DNA from: a virus
Virus record (IMG/VR): IMGVR_UViG_3300021962_000727
Coordinates: 1-22,050 of that record
Direction: 5' to 3' (one strand)
Length of the DNA stretch: 22,050 nucleotides
Part shown: one piece after another, positions 7,430 through 13,282 of the stretch
Numbering within the stretch: position 1 is the stretch's first letter
How the letters are laid out: the number at the start of each line of letters is the position of its first letter
The notes under the pieces: generated by a model
What the model was told of the DNA's origin: nothing
The model's database searches: none
What the model saw: only the letters and a program-made list of their open reading frames with translations
Position numbers and translations under genes: made by a program

Positions 7430-7945
7430 ATGATGCAAACGGACGTAAAACAAGGGCATCTAAACCAAAGTGGTTTTTTTGTTCTTGGGCGAAACCGCGT
7501 TAAAGGCATTTCGTTTTTTGGTAGTGGTACGGATGGCACTGTCGTGTTGTTTGATACTGCTTCTGTTCCAGTAACTTCTAGCGTAACTTATGCTCGTACA
7601 GGCACGGCTGTGACGGTAACTAAAGTTGCTCACGGTTTAATAACTGGCGATGTTGTTGGTATTCACTTTGACAGCAATGCAAGTCAATCAGCAACTGATG
7701 GTAACTACACCATTACTCGCACGGGCGCAGATACCTTTACGTTGACGGACATTAACAGTGGAAACATAACTTCTACTGCGGCTGCGTATGTAAGTGGTGG
7801 CGGTCGCTGGTTGATGACGTATGAGATTGATGCTACTGATACTTTTAGCAATGCCCCCATCATTCCGGGTGAGGGCGTGTTGGCAGTCAACGGTATTTAT
7901 GCGCTTATGACCAACATTGATTCAACACAAATTTATTATGGCTGA
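7430..7945 (+). CDS. Beta-domain structural protein with E1-FCCH-like repeat
   Basis: The 171-residue protein starts at ATG 7430, 7 nt after AAAGGAG; an upstream in-frame TTG at 7424 lies too close to that site. Residues about 50-110 ('TAVTVTKVAHGLITGDVVGIHF' to 'DGNYTITRTGADTFTLTDI') match the recurrent phage virion module that databases label ubiquitin-activating enzyme E1 FCCH domain. That label reflects fold similarity only; no ubiquitin function is implied. The module is usual in phage tail and fibre proteins. The C-terminal 'TFSNAPIIPGEGVLAVNGIYALM' is also strand-rich. The stop overlaps the glycosyltransferase start by 8 nt, so the two are coupled and the protein might be a glycosylation target or simply a neighbour. 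Confidence 0.7.
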   Translation: MMQTDVKQGHLNQSGFFVLGRNRVKGISFFGSGTDGTVVLFDTASVPVTSSVTYARTGTAVTVTKVAHGLITGDVVGIHFDSNASQSATDGNYTITRTGADTFTLTDINSGNITSTAAAYVSGGGRWLMTYEIDATDTFSNAPIIPGEGVLAVNGIYALMTNIDSTQIYYG

Positions 7946-8675
7946 AGCAAAACAAACAGTTCTGGCGGGGCGTAAGCTGTTTATCGGCATCCCCGCGTAT
8001 GACGGCAAGATCAACATCAAACTTGCGTACAATCTTGCGGCGTTAATGCCCAAGGCGTTGCAGTTTGGTGTTTCCGTCAAACTTGGCGACGTGTCCGGAT
8101 GCTCAATCATCACCATGGCTAGAAACCAATTGGTGCACGAGTTTCTCAAGACCGATGCCACAGAACTGTTGTTCATTGATTCTGATGTGATTGCCACAGC
8201 AGATGACGTCTTACGTTTGATGGCCCAGAGTGGTGACAAAGACATCACTGCTGGCGCTTATCCACGTAGATCAAAAGACAAAAACTTTTTCGCCGATTTG
8301 TATTTCGACGAGAACAAAGACCTAGAGTTTGATGGCTCTCTCATGCGCCTTGAGCGTGTGGGCACAGGCTTTATGTTGATCCAACGCCACGTTATTGAAG
8401 CGATGGTTGCCGCACACCCCGAGTGGTTCTATGACTTTAAGGGCGAACAAGTGTGTGGTGTGTTTGATTTCCAAAATCGCGATGGTCGCTACCTCGGTGA
8501 AGACTATCTGTTCTGTGACCGCGCACGCGAGCACGGATTTAAAATTCACATTGACGTGGACATTAGCTTGCCCCACGTTGGTACAGAAGCATTTGAAAAC
8601 AACTTTAGAGAAGAAGTTGTACTCCCGCTTCTGGACATGATTCGTCAATCCAAACTGAAAGTCGTAAATGGCTAA
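7938..8675 (+). CDS. GT-A fold glycosyltransferase
   Basis: A 245-residue enzyme with an N-terminal Rossmann-like start ('RKLFIGIPAYDG'), 'ITMARNQLV' around residue 60 and the metal- and nucleotide-binding 'LLFIDSDV' with the DxD motif at residues 81-83. It also has 'GTGFMLIQRHVIEAM' and 'YLGEDYLFCDRAREHG', whose Glu-Asp is where the catalytic base of GT-2 like enzymes lies. 'LPHVG' (His 213) could be a metal ligand. The start is ATG 7938, overlapping the upstream stop as ATGGCTGA; a TTG at 7917 lacks a site. The enzyme would transfer a sugar from a nucleotide-sugar to a virion protein, DNA or host surface glycan. Placement among virion genes favours a virion target. Substrate and sugar cannot be told. 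Confidence 0.82.
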   Translation: MAEAKQTVLAGRKLFIGIPAYDGKINIKLAYNLAALMPKALQFGVSVKLGDVSGCSIITMARNQLVHEFLKTDATELLFIDSDVIATADDVLRLMAQSGDKDITAGAYPRRSKDKNFFADLYFDENKDLEFDGSLMRLERVGTGFMLIQRHVIEAMVAAHPEWFYDFKGEQVCGVFDFQNRDGRYLGEDYLFCDRAREHGFKIHIDVDISLPHVGTEAFENNFREEVVLPLLDMIRQSKLKVVNG

Positions 8676-8913
8676 GACCGCAGCATGGACAAGGAAAGAA
8701 GGCAAGAATCCCAAGGGCGGCTTGAACGCCAAGGGACGAGCCTCCGCGAAAAAGCAAGGCATGAATTTGAAACCGCCCCAGCCCGAAGGCGGCTCCCGGC
8801 GCGACTCTTTTTGTGCGAGGATGGAAGGGATGAAAAAGAAATTGACATCCGCCAAAACCGCCAAAGACCCAGACTCACGCATAAATAAATCATTACGTGC
8901 ATGGAATTGCTGA
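8668..8913 (+). CDS. Small basic DUF6321-like protein
   Basis: The 81-residue protein begins 'AAWTRKEGKNPKGGLNAKGRAS' and ends 'GMKKKLTSAKTAKDPDSRINKSL' plus 'RAWNC'. Both ends match what I remember as the DUF6321 family, common in phages of aquatic bacteria and without known function. It is strongly basic, has two Cys, and contains Gly/Lys-rich stretches that suggest nucleic acid binding. The start overlaps the glycosyltransferase stop by 8 nt (ATGGCTAA), the third such overlap in this window. It opens the cluster of small basic proteins. The family label is from memory. Confidence 0.8.
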   Translation: MAKTAAWTRKEGKNPKGGLNAKGRASAKKQGMNLKPPQPEGGSRRDSFCARMEGMKKKLTSAKTAKDPDSRINKSLRAWNC

Positions 8914-8914
8914 T

Positions 8915-9163
8915 ATGGACTTGATGGTTTGGAACGTCATTCTCTCGTTTGCCTCAACACTGCTGGTGTTCTGGGTAAAGGTGTCGCACGACGAAGTAAA
9001 GCGCTTGAGTATTCTCTTGAGTAAGACTCGGGAAGAAAACGCTGAAAAGTTTGTGACCAAGTCTGATGTACACAACGACATCAACCGAGTGTTAGCACGT
9101 CTTGACCGACTAGAGAGCAAGATTGATGACTTTATGAAGGAGCATCGCAGTGCCCTCAGTTAG
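8915..9163 (+). CDS. Membrane-anchored coiled-coil protein
   Basis: The 82-residue protein has one N-terminal membrane segment ('VWNVILSFASTLLVFWVKV', residues about 5-23) and a heptad-rich charged tail ending 'VLARLDRLESKIDDFMKEH'. ATG 8915 starts one base after the upstream stop; ATG 8924 and GTG 8897 are weaker alternatives. The layout (one TM helix plus a coiled coil) resembles XhlA-type holin accessory proteins and several inner-membrane phage proteins. Its place far from the lysis genes argues against a simple lysis role. It could be an ejection or superinfection-related membrane protein. Function not established. Confidence 0.68.
   Translation: MDLMVWNVILSFASTLLVFWVKVSHDEVKRLSILLSKTREENAEKFVTKSDVHNDINRVLARLDRLESKIDDFMKEHRSALS
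9137..9152 (+). promoter_or_regulatory. Ribosome binding site that fixes a GTG start
   Basis: AAGGAG at 9137-9142 lies 7 nt before GTG 9150. The next in-frame ATG, at residue 12, would remove the conserved 'PSVSKKQHNF' opening, so GTG is the real start. Confidence 0.8.
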
Positions 9164-9494
9164 TAAAAAGCAACATAATTTCATGGCGGCGGTGGCTAAC
9201 AACCCAGCGTTTGCTAAGAAAGCAGGCGTTCCACAGTCCGTGGGCAAAGAATTTAACCAAGCGGACAAGGGCCGCAAATTTTCAAAAGGTGGCGACATGA
9301 AACACAAAGACGTGAAGATGGACAAAAAGATGATGCAGAAGGCCGTGAATAAACACGAAGGCCGTTTGCACAAGGGTCAGCCAATGACTAAGTTGGCTAC
9401 GGGTGGTTTCACTCGCGCCGCTGATGGTATTGCTACAAAAGGCAAAACCAAGGCTAAACAAATTAAGATGGCCGGTGGCGGCTACTCTTGCTAA
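9150..9494 (+). CDS. Small basic protein with 'ADGIA' signature (GTG start)
   Basis: A 114-residue, Lys-rich protein. The N-terminal half ('SVSKKQHNFMAAVANNPAFAKK', then 'GVPQSVGKEF' and 'ADKGRKFSKGG') is a form I recall as widespread in aquatic phages. The middle is a Lys/Met-rich helix ('KMDKKMMQKAVNKHEG'). The end carries 'LATGGFTRAADGIATKGKTK' and 'AGGGYSC'. The first 14 nt overlap the previous gene in another frame. It is the first of four proteins in the window with the ADGIA(x)KG(K/H)T signature. Function unknown; the charge suggests binding to DNA or to another virion part. Confidence 0.82.
   Translation: MPSVSKKQHNFMAAVANNPAFAKKAGVPQSVGKEFNQADKGRKFSKGGDMKHKDVKMDKKMMQKAVNKHEGRLHKGQPMTKLATGGFTRAADGIATKGKTKAKQIKMAGGGYSC
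9414..9452 (+). repeat. Dispersed 'ADGIAxKGKT' coding repeat, copy 1
   Basis: Encodes RAADGIATKGKTK near the end of the 9150 gene. Shares GATGGTATTGC with copies 2 and 3 at the DNA level. Confidence 0.8.
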
Positions 9495-9503
9495 GGAGCA
9501 ATC

Positions 9504-10475
9504 ATGGCTAAAAAACCTATGAAGTTCAAACGCTACGAAGGTGGCGGTGAAGTTGAAGAATCCGCAGCCAAACAACGCGGGTTGGATATATCCAATAAAG
9601 AAAAGCCTGTTGGCTTCTTTGAGCGTATTCGTATGGGCAACATCGATGACCCTTCTTCTGAAGCGTACAAGCGCTTTGGTGCCGGTCGTGGCCGTGCCGC
9701 CCCTGCCGCCGAGGAAGATCGTCCCCGCCCCGTGCCCCGTCCTCCCGCAAAACCAAACCCCATTTTTGCCGCTAGTGAAGAGCAAGGTAAGCGTCAGCCT
9801 TCTGGCGATGCAAGCGTAGCGGAAGACTATTCAGGCGCACGCACTAAGCCGATTATCACTACTGCGGAAAAGAAACCTGCCGCATCTAAACCTGCGTCAA
9901 AACCCGCTGAGGCAAAGCCAAAAATGGAAGCGGTCAGTAAGTCATCGTATGACGGCCCATTGCGCGGTATGCGTAGCGATATGCGTTCTTCAGGCGTAGA
10001 CAAGCGTGGTGAGACTGACATGTCTAACTACAAGCCACGTCGTTCTTCTGGTTCTTCTAGCACGGATGGGCGTGGTGAGACTGATATGTCTAACTACAAG
10101 CCACGTCGTTCTTCTGGTTCTTCTAGCGCGGATACACGTGGTGAGACAGACATGTCTAATTACAAACCCCGCCGTTCTTCTGGCTCCTCAAGCACGGATG
10201 GGCGCGGTGAGACTGATATGTCTAACTACAAACCCCGCCGTTCTTCTGACGCTCCTGACATGTCTAACTACACTCCCCGCCGTACTCCCGGCCCTTTGAG
10301 TGACGTTCGTCGCCCCGGCACTAACGTCAATTACGAAAACGACGATACGTCTGATATGTCGTTTAGAAAAGGCGGTAAAGTTAAAAAGTACGCTTCCGGC
10401 GGTATGGTATCTGCCGCATCTAAACGCGCCGATGGTATTGCCTCCAAAGGCAAGACACGTTGCAAGATTTGCTAA
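9504..10475 (+). CDS. Low-complexity repeat protein with 'ADGIA' tail
   Basis: A 323-residue protein, probably mostly disordered. The N-terminus is 'AKKPMKFKRYEGGGEV'. Residues 60-145 are rich in Pro, Ala, Arg and Lys. Residues 168-255 hold four copies of a 22-residue unit built on 'RGETDMSNYKPRRSSGSSS', the fourth cut short and followed by a degenerate 'DMSNYTPRRTPGP'. The tail has 'FRKGGKVKKYASGGMV', then 'KRADGIASKGKTR' and two Cys in the last four residues. The ATG follows AAGGAG by 6-7 nt. The Arg-Arg-Ser-Ser repeats suggest binding to DNA, RNA or an acidic partner. I recall proteins with similar tails in uncultured phages, but no function. A virion-internal or DNA-condensing protein is a guess. 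Confidence 0.8.
   Translation: MAKKPMKFKRYEGGGEVEESAAKQRGLDISNKEKPVGFFERIRMGNIDDPSSEAYKRFGAGRGRAAPAAEEDRPRPVPRPPAKPNPIFAASEEQGKRQPSGDASVAEDYSGARTKPIITTAEKKPAASKPASKPAEAKPKMEAVSKSSYDGPLRGMRSDMRSSGVDKRGETDMSNYKPRRSSGSSSTDGRGETDMSNYKPRRSSGSSSADTRGETDMSNYKPRRSSGSSSTDGRGETDMSNYKPRRSSDAPDMSNYTPRRTPGPLSDVRRPGTNVNYENDDTSDMSFRKGGKVKKYASGGMVSAASKRADGIASKGKTRCKIC
10005..10247 (+). repeat. In-frame 66-nt tandem repeat
   Basis: Copies begin at 10005, 10071, 10137 and 10203, each 66 nt (22 codons), with the fourth complete for about 45 nt. Copies 1 and 2 and copies 3 and 4 share synonymous codon choices (AAGCCACGTCGT versus AAACCCCGCCGT), suggesting stepwise duplication or partial gene conversion. Confidence 0.92.
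10425..10460 (+). repeat. Dispersed 'ADGIAxKGKT' coding repeat, copy 2
   Basis: Encodes RADGIASKGKTR, five codons before the stop region of the 9504 gene. Confidence 0.85.
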
Positions 10476-10483
10476 GGAATAAC

Positions 10484-10963
10484 ATGGCTGACATTGAATA
10501 TAAAACCCCACAAGACGTAGCCGACGAAAAGGCGCGTGCGAAAGCCGACAAAGCCTATAACAAAGCTATGCCTGAGCCAGATACCACGACCGGTAAACTT
10601 AAAGGTCAGTCAATCATGGACAGCATTAGGAAGTACTCTCCTAACCAAGCCGCAGAAATTGATGAGTCCGAAGCAAAAACCAAAAAGTATGGTGAGACTG
10701 CTGCTAAAGACTTCAAAGAAGGAAAGTATGGCTCCGCTGCATTAAACACCGCCAAAGGTTTGGGTTCTGCCGCCGACACTCTGTTGGTTAAAGGCCCAAA
10801 AGCAGCGGCGTTTGCTGCACGCAATCGCATTGTAGATGGCGAGAAAAAAGCGTCTGGCGGTATGATTGGAAAGAAGTTTTCCAAAGGCGGTTCAATTTCG
10901 TCTGCCGCTAAACGCGGTGATGGTATTGCCAAAAAGGGCCACACCCGTGGCAGGATGGTCTAA
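10484..10963 (+). CDS. Small basic helical protein with 'GDGIA' tail
   Basis: A 159-residue protein starting at ATG 10484 after AAGGA, 8 nt past the previous stop. The first 110 residues are charged and helical ('DVADEKARAKADKAYNKAM', 'SAALNTAKGLGSAADTLLV'). The C-terminus repeats the cluster's motifs: 'KKASGGMIG', 'KKFSKGGSIS' and 'KRGDGIAKKGHTRGRMV' at the very end. The signature here has Gly for Ala and His for Lys. Its place between two related small proteins suggests a shared pathway. Function unknown. Confidence 0.82.
   Translation: MADIEYKTPQDVADEKARAKADKAYNKAMPEPDTTTGKLKGQSIMDSIRKYSPNQAAEIDESEAKTKKYGETAAKDFKEGKYGSAALNTAKGLGSAADTLLVKGPKAAAFAARNRIVDGEKKASGGMIGKKFSKGGSISSAAKRGDGIAKKGHTRGRMV
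10913..10948 (+). repeat. Dispersed 'ADGIAxKGKT' coding repeat, copy 3
   Basis: Encodes RGDGIAKKGHTR at the C-terminus of the 10484 gene; shares GGTGATGGTATTGCC-like DNA with copy 2. Confidence 0.85.
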
Positions 10964-10964
10964 C

Positions 10965-11285
10965 ATGTTGGCCAGTCGCGGCATGGGTGCCATGAACCCC
11001 TCTAAAATACCAAAAGGTATTGTGAAGAAGCGTCGTGATAACACGGACTTCTTGGAGAACGGCAAGCGCAAACCGCGCCGCGACAACACTGACTTCACCG
11101 AGTACGCCGAAGGCGGTAAAGTGAATGAGGCAGGTAACTACACCAAGCCCGGTCTTCGCAAGAGGATTGTGTCGCAGGTAAAAGCCGCAGCAACTCATGG
11201 CACCGGTGCCGGTCAGTGGTCAGCACGTAAAGCACAACTTGTTGCAAAGAAGTACAAAGAAGCCGGTGGAGGGTATAGAGATTGA
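10965..11285 (+). CDS. Small basic protein, probable DUF5872-like C-terminal domain
   Basis: A 106-residue protein starting one base after the previous stop. Residues about 20-45 hold a duplicated 'RRDNTDF' element. 'YAEGGKV' follows, a member of the cluster's GG motif. The C-terminal 55 residues ('NYTKPGLRKRIVSQVKAA', then 'GQWSARKAQLVAKKYK' and 'AGGGYRD') form a compact basic helical domain seen in phages, bacteria and large viruses. I think Pfam calls it DUF5872, but the number is from memory. Function unknown; the 'GQWSARKAQ' motif is the family hallmark. Translationally coupled on both sides. Confidence 0.78.
   Translation: MLASRGMGAMNPSKIPKGIVKKRRDNTDFLENGKRKPRRDNTDFTEYAEGGKVNEAGNYTKPGLRKRIVSQVKAAATHGTGAGQWSARKAQLVAKKYKEAGGGYRD
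11268..11284 (+). promoter_or_regulatory. Ribosome binding site that fixes a TTG start
   Basis: GGAGGG at 11268-11273 lies 8 nt before TTG 11282. The downstream gene has no internal Met, so TTG is the only sensible start. TTGA overlaps the upstream TGA stop. Confidence 0.78.
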
Positions 11286-11515
11286 AAGCACCGCAAAAAT
11301 CGCTAAAAGATTGGGGTGACCAGAAGTGGCGCACCAAGTCTGGAAAGCCGTCGAGTAAGACGGGGGAGCGGTATTTGCCTGAAGCTGCAATCAAGTCTCT
11401 ATCACCAGCGGAGTATGCCGCTACAACCAAAGCCAAACGTGCGGGTAAAGCGGCTGGGAAGCAGTTTGTATCGCAGCCCAAAACAATTGCAAAGAAAACG
11501 GCAGGATTTAGATGA
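11282..11515 (+). CDS. Small basic conserved protein (TTG start)
   Basis: A 77-residue basic protein with the conserved string 'KSLKDWGDQKWRTKSGKPS', then 'GERYLPEAAIKSLSPAEYAA' and a Lys/Arg-rich end. I recall this family in phages and marine bacteria; a role is not known. It has no Cys and no membrane segment. TTG start with a strong site and a 4-nt TTGA overlap with the preceding stop. Its end overlaps the adaptor start by 4 nt (ATGA). The Lys/Arg content and Trp-Lys-Trp type motif would suit nucleic acid binding, but this is inference. Confidence 0.8.
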   Translation: MKAPQKSLKDWGDQKWRTKSGKPSSKTGERYLPEAAIKSLSPAEYAATTKAKRAGKAAGKQFVSQPKTIAKKTAGFR

Positions 11516-12441
11516 CCACTAGCGGCTCAACCTTCTTTAACCTTGACTTCACGGAAATCGCTGAAGAGGCGTGGGAACGTGCGGGTCGAGAGATGCGTTC
11601 TGGCTACGATTTGCGCACTGCGCGTCGTTCTATGAACCTGATGACCATTGAGTGGCAAAACCGTGGCATTAACATGTGGACGATCGAGGAGGGAACTATC
11701 CCCCTCGTACCCGGCCAAAACACGTACGCATTGCCCAACGACACCATTGACTTGTTAGAGCACGTCATCCGTACGGGCGGCAACACAGCGTCTACACAAG
11801 CCGATCTCACCATCACACGTATCAGTGTATCTACGTACGCCACTATCCCTAACAAGTTAGCGCCGGGCCGTCCCATTCAGATTTGGGTACAGCGCATGAG
11901 TGGCGAGACAAGCCCAACCGGTACGTTCTTGGACGGCACCATTACTTCTACTGCCACAACAATCACAGTGGCGGACGCGTCGAATCTGGCGGGTACAGGA
12001 TTTATCAAGTTAGACGATGAAATCATCAACTACGGATACATCACAGGGAATACCCTATACAACTGTTTCCGTGGGCAACAGAACACTACGGCAGCGGCGC
12101 ACACTACGGGCGTAACTGTCTACAACCCCAATGTACCAGCCGTGACGTTGTGGCTCACACCTGATAACTCGCAACAGTACACGCTCGTGTATTACCGCCT
12201 ACGCCGCATTCAGGATGCGGGGGCTGGTGTAGAGACCGGCGACATGAATTTCCGCTTCCTGCCCGTCGTGGTGGCTGGCTTGGCCTACTATATTGCCATG
12301 AAGGTGCCTGAATTGATGCAGCGTCTCCCGATGCTCAAAGAGGCGTATGACACGCAGTTTGACCTTGCCGCAGGTGAAGACCGCGAAAAGGCCGCAATTC
12401 GCTTTGTACCCCGTCGTCAGTTCCTTGGAAGTGGTGTGTAA
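11512..12441 (+). CDS. Tail adaptor protein (P22 gp4-like) with inserted beta domain
   Basis: The 309-residue protein has an N-terminal helical part ('IAEEAWERAGREMRSGYDLRTARRSMN', 'MTIEWQNRGINMWTIEEG') typical of the gp4-like tail accessory or head-completion proteins of podoviruses. They bind the portal and begin the tail. 'LPNDTIDLLEH' and 'LVYYRLRRIQDAG' flank the core. Residues about 136-206 ('GTITSTATTITVADASNLAG' to 'GQQNTTAAAHTTGVTVY') form a separate beta module found in many phage surface proteins, apparently inserted into the adaptor. The C-terminal helix ends 'IRFVPRRQFLG'. It follows the small-protein cluster with a 4-nt overlap. A nozzle-type role is a less likely alternative. 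Confidence 0.72.
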   Translation: MTTSGSTFFNLDFTEIAEEAWERAGREMRSGYDLRTARRSMNLMTIEWQNRGINMWTIEEGTIPLVPGQNTYALPNDTIDLLEHVIRTGGNTASTQADLTITRISVSTYATIPNKLAPGRPIQIWVQRMSGETSPTGTFLDGTITSTATTITVADASNLAGTGFIKLDDEIINYGYITGNTLYNCFRGQQNTTAAAHTTGVTVYNPNVPAVTLWLTPDNSQQYTLVYYRLRRIQDAGAGVETGDMNFRFLPVVVAGLAYYIAMKVPELMQRLPMLKEAYDTQFDLAAGEDREKAAIRFVPRRQFLGSGV

Positions 12442-12824
12442 TGGGAAATAGATTTGCGTCCGGCAAGATAGCCATTGCGATATGCGATCGCTGTGGCTTC
12501 CAATTTCGCCTGCGCAATCTTAAAGAAGAAATTATCAAGACCAAGCGGTTCAACATTTTGGTCTGCCAAGAGTGCTGGGATCCCGACCAGCCGCAGTTAC
12601 AGTTGGGTATGTACCCAGTGGATGACCCACAGGCCCTACGCAACCCGCGTAGGGATACAACCTATGTAACGTCAGGCATAAACGCCAACGGCAATTTGTC
12701 GGGGGGCTCACGGGATATTCAGTGGGGGTGGAACCCTGTTGGGGGCGCAAGATTTTTTGACGTCGATTTAACACCAAACTACTTGGTGGCAACGACATTT
12801 GTTGGTACAGTAACGGTCAGTTAA
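12441..12824 (+). CDS. Zinc-ribbon protein of the tail module
   Basis: The 127-residue protein has Cys15-x2-Cys18 ('CDRCG') and Cys42-x2-Cys45 ('CQECW'), separated by a hydrophobic and Lys-rich stretch, a classic zinc-ribbon layout. The second half is less ordered but contains 'DPQALRNPRRDTTYV', 'DIQWGWNPVGGARFFDVDL' and a strand-rich end. The start overlaps the adaptor stop (TAATG), so both are made together. I recall such proteins next to adaptors in other phages, with unknown role. Zinc may stabilise a small virion component; DNA binding is also possible. Confidence 0.8.
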   Translation: MGNRFASGKIAIAICDRCGFQFRLRNLKEEIIKTKRFNILVCQECWDPDQPQLQLGMYPVDDPQALRNPRRDTTYVTSGINANGNLSGGSRDIQWGWNPVGGARFFDVDLTPNYLVATTFVGTVTVS

Positions 12825-12834
12825 GGAGATCACT

Positions 12835-13026
12835 ATGGCATACACACGATCAGCAGACGGCATCGCCAAAAAAGGCAAAACCGAAGGCACAAACTTGGGC
12901 AATAGCGGCCCCGCAGTTGGCATCATGACTGGCGGAAAAGGTCGCTCTGGCGGTGGTAAAACTAACGCAGACATGAAGACTATGGGTCGTAACTTGGCCA
13001 AAGTCGCTGCACAAAAGCGAGGTTAA
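12835..13026 (+). CDS. Small basic protein with N-terminal 'ADGIA' signature
   Basis: A 63-residue Gly/Lys-rich protein that opens 'MAYTRSADGIAKKGKTEG'. This is the signature found at the C-termini of three proteins of the 9150-10963 cluster, but here at the N-terminus. The rest is Gly-rich ('GPAVGIMTGGKGRSGGGKTN'), ending in a short basic helix ('MGRNLAKVAAQKRG'). The AAGGAG site is 7 nt from ATG. Function unknown. Sharing a motif with separate proteins suggests a common partner or a common cargo tag. Confidence 0.78.
   Translation: MAYTRSADGIAKKGKTEGTNLGNSGPAVGIMTGGKGRSGGGKTNADMKTMGRNLAKVAAQKRG
12847..12888 (+). repeat. Dispersed 'ADGIAxKGKT' coding repeat, copy 4
   Basis: Encodes RSADGIAKKGKTEG at the start of the 12835 gene. 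Codons differ from copies 1-3 (GACGGCATCGCC), so similarity is at protein level and not a recent DNA copy. Confidence 0.8.
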
Positions 13027-13027
13027 T

Positions 13028-13273
13028 ATGGCCACAGTAAACAACAAGCCCGCATCTGCTTACGCCAAACCACACACAATGAGTGGTAAAGGTGTGACTG
13101 TTGCCGAGAATCCCGGTAGTGGCCCTAACCACAGCCGCGCTGATACAGTTGACATGAGCGTCGGTAACGTCAGCAAAAATGCTGGTGACAAGCCAACTAA
13201 AACGTCAGGCATCATGGTGCGTGGCGGTAAAGCCCAGACCAAAGGCAGAATGGCACGCGGCCCCATGGCCTAA
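13028..13273 (+). CDS. Small disordered basic protein
   Basis: An 81-residue protein, probably disordered, rich in Gly, Lys, Asn and Ser, ending 'GIMVRGGKAQTKGRMARGPMA'. I recall the 'TKGxMARGPMA' ending in small proteins next to tail adaptors in other phages, with unknown role. Start ATG 13028, one base after the previous stop, so coupled to the 12835 gene. Like its neighbours it is basic and of low complexity, which puts it with the small-protein set. No catalytic motif is visible. Confidence 0.75.
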   Translation: MATVNNKPASAYAKPHTMSGKGVTVAENPGSGPNHSRADTVDMSVGNVSKNAGDKPTKTSGIMVRGGKAQTKGRMARGPMA

Positions 13274-13282
13274 GAGGTAGAC

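Noticed and set aside
7430-7945. Ubiquitin-like pathway function for the FCCH-like domain
   Set aside because: The domain name reflects fold similarity only. The protein has no adenylation or catalytic Cys domain and sits among virion genes.
8322-9785. Long reverse-strand open frames (8322-8882 and 9282-9785)
   Set aside because: They lie antisense to well-supported genes, lack ribosome sites, and have compositions that follow from the opposite-strand codons.
10005-10247. CRISPR-like array
   Set aside because: The 66-nt repeats are contiguous, in frame and have no spacers; they code for protein repeats.
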